From Monarcha castaneiventris obscurior (lineage: Eukaryota; Chordata; Aves; Passeriformes; Monarchidae): a DNA stretch of 64,000 nt. The position numbers were made by a program, and so were the translations under genes. Below, in pieces: positions 59,698 through 64,000 of this stretch. The stretch's first letter is position 1. Every line of letters begins with the position of its first letter. The stretch is from positions 4,525,501-4,589,500 of the forward strand of contig JAMPIT010000481.1 in the NCBI GenBank assembly GCA_026261815.1. The letters are read 5' to 3'. The notes below the pieces were generated by a model that was not told the DNA's origin, searched no databases, and worked only from the letters and a program-made list of their open reading frames with translations.

Positions 59698-61307
59698 AAG
59701 TTTTGAATGTCTAAATGGTTTCAGACAATGCGTGGCCGAAATCTGCATGAATCAAACCCAGGAGCACTCACCTATTTCAGCCTCCACAAGAGCCCCACAA
59801 GTGGAGACTCTGGTATGAAAGAACTTCAAACTATGCCGAGCGAGTGATTCTCTGTCACATGCTCCTTCTTGAAATCACTGGGAGACATTTCTGCCTTAGA
59901 TGTGGTTCTGCTTGGCCAAGAGGTCTCATAATGAAGTTTATCAATTTCCACAGTTTTCGCTCTCCGAGCCTCACGTGGTGGCTGCATGAGCGCTTCTGTA
60001 TTTCATATAAATGCAGTTATAGTTAACTGTCCTTTCAGGGCATCAGTAAAAGTGTATTTTCAGTGTGATAGAGCTGTTGTTTGGGATTTCACTGCAGGAG
60101 CAAGAATATTGGGGGGTTTCATCCTTGGATTATGGAAGTTTTCTGTGCTGGGGTAGCAGCAGCACTGCCCTTCACAGCACCGACTGTCACAGCTTTTCCA
60201 GAAGCCTCAGGTGGACCCGTGTAGCTCCAGGGATTTTTTTTTTAAATTCTGAAAAACAGCTCAGGACAAATCTGAGGATGTTGGGATGGTGTATTGAATG
60301 TGCAAGTGGAACTTCCCGGCGTTTCAGCAGCAGCTGGGGAGTTTATGTGGATCGTCCCAGTGAGCCACATTTATCTGTGGTGTAATTTCTTCGATTTCAT
60401 CAAATGCCTTGTCATGGCTCGAGACACACTCATGGACATCTTGAGTCTTTATTGCACGTCTCAATTATTCCCAGTTTCATTCCTGACATCCCAGCTTGTT
60501 GTGTATCCCAAAACACAGTTATCCTTCTCATAATTAGGGATGTCACTCTCAGGATCACTTTATTTATGGAGTGGGGTTTCTTTCTAGGGGAAATATTCCT
60601 GAAGATAAGCAACCCAAAGGGTTTGCTCTTTCCAAAAGAATATCCCAACTAAGTGGGAGCCCTGGACCCCCAAATCTGGGAATGTGGGAAGCAGGAGCCC
60701 ACGTTTGTGTGAGTGCTCTTTTGCTGAACCTGCCGAGCTCCCTGGGCTCTGAAATCCACCCTCTCCTGCCCATCTTTTAAAGCCACCGTTTGAAAAAAAA
60801 TGGGGTTTTCTTGGGTCCGGGTTTTCCGTCCCGGAGCAACGGAGCCCTCGCAGCAGGAGCCAGGACCCACACAAGCAGGGACTATTAATAAATATTAATT
60901 CCTTCCTCCCGGCCTCCTTTTGTTCCCACTTTTGCGTTTTATATCTCCACTTTCTCAGGGCTTAGAAATAAAAGCCAAGCCCAAGTCCTTGCTGCTCCTT
61001 AAACTTCCCCATCCCTTTAAATTTAAAATGCTGTTGGAAAATAATTGGATCTGCGAATAAATTGCCAGAGGTTTGGGGGTTTGGTTTACATTTATCTTCC
61101 TGAGGAATGGCGTTTATCAACTCCTTGTGAGCTGTCATCACCTTATAGGATCTGCTAAATACACAATGTTCAGGCTGCTGTTTCAGCAGAGTGCAGGAGC
61201 CTTGTCCATGGGCATTTAAATATTCCTTGGAAACATTTAAACACCCGCACTGGAAACCTTGAATATTGTCCTGCTTCCCAGGAGGGGCTGTCTGGGACAA
61301 TAATATT
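59698..61307. other. Intergenic, no gene recognised
   Basis: About 1.6 kb of ordinary composition. Overlapping short open frames at 60560-60870 lie in a GC-richer patch and show no family signature. Confidence 0.55.
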
Positions 61308-61377
61308 TACTACTATTATTATTATTATTGTTGTTATTATTATTATTATTATTATCATAATAATCATCATCATCATC
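61308..61377. repeat. ATT trinucleotide microsatellite with ATC tail
   Basis: TACTACTATT leads into ATT repeats, interrupted by GTTGTT, then ATCATAATAATC and CATCATCATC. Total length is about 70 bp. Confidence 0.95.
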
Positions 61378-61742
61378 CAAACAAAAACAACCAGCTCTAC
61401 TTTTTTCAATGAAATCAGAGGCAGGTTTTTTTTTTTTAAATTCTTTGCTTGTTTATTTATTTCATACAACTCTTTCCTTGAGGAGAAGAACCTGCTAGGA
61501 AGGAGTTTTTATTCAAACCTCCCAATCAAACCTGGGCACTTTATCATCCGCCCTTGGCTGGGTCCGAAGTGATAGGAAGAACCCTCAGGACAAAGGGACA
61601 AAACAAAAAAAGGCATTTGGAGAATCATTAAACCACAATCGAGCCTAATTGCTTCGCATTGGTTGGGAAAAAAATCCAACTTATTTAACTTTACCAGAAA
61701 GCTGATATGTGGAACTGGTAACTGGCCTTCAAGAGGGTTTAG

Positions 61743-61932
61743 TTTTATTTTATTTTATTTTATTTTATTTTATTTTATTTTATTTTATTTTATTTTATTT
61801 TATTTTATTTTATTTTATTTTATTTTATTTTATTTTATTTTATTGTATTGTATTGTATTGTATTTTATTGTATTGTATTGTATTTTATTGTATTGTATTG
61901 TATTGTATTGTATTTTATTGTATTGTATTTTT
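61743..61932. repeat. TTTTA pentamer array changing to TTGTA
   Basis: About 100 bp of pure TTTTA (20 copies, 61743-61842) are followed by about 90 bp in which TTGTA dominates with TTTTA interspersed every three to five units. The sharp change suggests that a TTGTA variant arose and expanded at one end. Open frames through it are artefacts. Confidence 0.97.
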
Positions 61933-63001
61933 CCCACACCTGAGAATTAATATTTTAAATCTTCTGGAGCAAATTTCTACTCTCAGCAACACCAAAATAA
62001 ATCTGTAGTGAGAGCATCACAAACTCTTCTAGTTTGGAGTTGTGGCTTTCCAATTCTGTTTGGGGACCTCGTGCTCAGCTAATAAATAGTAGGGGAATGA
62101 CATTTGGCCTTAAATATGTATTTAAAGGAGTCACCTTGAATGAACCGGGCTGCTCCTGCTCAGGAGGAAGGAACATTTAAGGAGATGCTTTGCAGAGAGG
62201 CTTAGGCAAGGCTTTCTTGTCTGCACTGTAATTTATGGGTGCAAATTTCGGTAGTCTGAACCTCTTTATCTGATCTGGGTGGACATTCCTGGGGAGGGGG
62301 AAGGGACCCTGCCGATTTTTGCATCACAGGAAAGTGGTCTGAAAAGGCAGAATGGAAACAGGCGCTGGGGGGAGGAGGAAGTGCCTATATTTTATATTTA
62401 AAATCCTTCCCCTTTTCTGGAAAAGAGCACTTGTGAAATAGATTTTCATAAAAGGAGGTTTTTATAACAATTTCGTAATTCCCCATGCCAGCCCATGAGC
62501 AGCTCTCCCCATCTTACCAGGGCTGGGCTTTTGCTTCCCAGCCACTAAAACTGAACTTGTTTGCATGGATTTGGCTGTCTGGGCCCAAGGTACCAGCCCA
62601 GAATCAATGAAATGTTATTATTGAATAATAATAATGGAATTATTGAGGTGGGATTGCAACAGAGGAGACCTTTTCATAGTTCATCCCCCGTTCTCCAGGT
62701 TGGCACAGTGCAGGTGGAGCCAGCCATGCCCACAGAAAAGAAAGAAGTTTATTTTTAATTCTGTATTCCTGACAGTCAAAAACGATTGTCAGAAAGCTGT
62801 TTGAGGGATTCTATTCCTCTCTCCCTTTCCCATCACCTTGCTCAAGCAGAAGGGATCCCAGCTGGGAGATTTTCCTGCTGCCACAGCCACCATTTCACAG
62901 CAGCCCCGTGTTAGAACCAAATGGTGGCACAAAGGGCTCTGCTCATCATTCATCCCCCAGCTGTCTGCTTGCCTCTGCCACCCTCCTTGTTCTCCTCCTC
63001 C
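61933..63001. other. Intergenic, possible retrocopy body
   Basis: About 1.1 kb with no recognised gene. The last few hundred bases lead into an AATAAA/A18 end, so they might be the 3' UTR of a retroposed or unannotated transcript. An ATA/ATT cluster occurs at 62612-62645. Confidence 0.4.
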
Positions 63002-63048
63002 AATAAAACCTTTCACTTAGAGAAATTCAGAAAAAAAAAAAAAAAAAA
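63002..63048 (+). other. AATAAA followed by an 18-A tract
   Basis: AATAAA at 63002-63007 is followed 23 bases later by 18 consecutive A residues (63031-63048). This is the arrangement left when a polyadenylated RNA is reverse transcribed and inserted. No matching coding sequence is seen upstream, so a truncated retrocopy or a chance A-run near a polyadenylation signal are both possible. Confidence 0.4.
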
Positions 63049-64000
63049 GCCTTAATCCCCCTGTCCCTGCAACATCAACCCCACAGGTTAAGGCACACTT
63101 CAATAGTTAAAATCAAAGAAACGGGGCCTTCCAACAATGGGGCCTTTTTAAAAAACCTCCTACACATCTATTTATAAACCACCTAATCTCAAAAATCCTT
63201 ATTACCTATCGTGTTACTTTAAATCATGGACATGAGGGAAAGGGAGGCTCGGCATTCAATTATCCTGCTTGCTTTAACAAGGTGTGTATAATAAATGAGC
63301 AGTTCTTAATTGACTTCGATGCAATTTGACACTGCTGGAGTAGGAGGAAGAGGGAGCCATAAAGAAAGAAGACACGCAGCTTAAAGATGTTAGACAACAC
63401 AGTTATTTAGAGCATGAATTTCATGACATTAAATTAATTAACCAGTATTTAAATTAACAATATTTACTGTAAAAATGATCACAAGCAATGCCGTGCCAGT
63501 AATTATGTTTTACATGGCTTTGTGCTGTCACAGGTAATGCTGTACCATTGGTTAAAAGGTAAAATTCTCAAGGTTTTAATAGTCCTTGCTAAAGAAGTAT
63601 GCTTAAAAATGGAATTTCCTATTTTATGGGTTGCTTTCTTCAAATTAGGCCTTATAAAAACAGATAATGCAACAATAAAACCCCTGCTCATAAATATTTG
63701 ATCTGGGCAATGAATGATGCACACACACAATCTCTGGATTTAGATGAATTTCCTTAATTTACATTTGGTGTTTACGAGACGTGGGGCAGGGCTTCGGAAG
63801 GGACATTTGTCACTGCAGCCCCACTGCTCGGGGGGTGCCGTTTTTGGGCAGCACTGTCCATGCACAGGTGAGGCTCCAGGCTGTGCTTTAGCCTGGCACA
63901 AAGCCCTGCTCACCCTCAAATCCCTGTAGGACAGGGAGGGGCAGGGACTGGGCACCCCCATCCCAGCCCCGGGATCGCTGCCCTGGGAGCAGCACCTTGG
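63049..64000. other. Intergenic; AT-rich possible conserved element
   Basis: AT-rich unique sequence at about 63220-63540 has several TAAT/ATTA homeodomain-type cores, including TTAAATTAATTAACCAG at about 63430. The last 250 bp are GC-richer. No gene can be supported. Confidence 0.45.

Noticed and set aside
25475..64000. ZNF217 exons expected downstream of BCAS1
   Set aside because: No C2H2 zinc-finger pattern (Cys-x2-Cys with paired His and TGEKP-like linkers) appears in any frame.

Overview
The window is bird nuclear DNA, probably from a songbird or other neoavian. Introns are GT-AG, CR1 LINE fragments are scattered through it, and there is one solo-LTR-like endogenous retroviral element. 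Minisatellites and microsatellites are abundant, and one split vertebrate gene is recognisable. It contains no bacterial-type gene, rRNA, tRNA or CRISPR array that I can support.

Positions 1 to about 25.5 kb hold the 3' half of BCAS1 (breast carcinoma amplified sequence 1, also NABC1), read on the + strand. Nine coding exons are called: 1184-1336, 1827-1871, 4070-4210, 7083-7118, 7371-7571, 12217-12384, 15314-15379, 18976-19227 and 24416-24490. Together they encode 378 residues plus the stop, and every exon is a whole number of codons (phase 0 at both ends). The identity rests on blocks matching the human protein as I remember it: an MSF-KTLVSP-KAE block, the SKLFWKK-type block, SVKG-GG, SKDKKS, SLGGFFKGL, and a C-terminus with VQTDPVSI and a final GKSK. 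The start codon and N-terminal exons lie before position 1. A 3' UTR with several AATAAA signals runs to about 25.47 kb.

The BCAS1 introns carry three large minisatellites, at 7576-7865, 12486-13070 and 19596-20076. Each lies in the donor-proximal part of its intron; the first begins four bases after the splice-donor GT starts. One intron also holds two CR1 copies in opposite orientation that should pair as RNA.

From about 25.5 kb to the end I see no convincing protein-coding gene. In human the order is ZNF217 - BCAS1 - CYP24A1, with BCAS1 transcribed toward ZNF217. This part therefore fits the gene-poor stretch 3' of BCAS1, but no ZNF217 zinc-finger exon is visible. It contains a 270-bp ATATT-type pentamer array beside a GC-rich 24-bp minisatellite (25.9-26.7 kb), an AT-dinucleotide/poly-T tract (32.6 kb), three CR1 fragments (36.4, 45.7 and 50.8 kb), the LTR (53.9-54.4 kb), an ATT array (61.3 kb), a TTTTA-to-TTGTA array (61.7-61.9 kb), and an AATAAA plus A18 end resembling a retrocopy (63.0 kb).

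No new gene system is evident. The most interesting signals are the Phe/Lys mini-module repeated at BCAS1 exon ends, the uniformly phase-0 exon structure, and G-rich satellite DNA placed directly against a weak splice donor.
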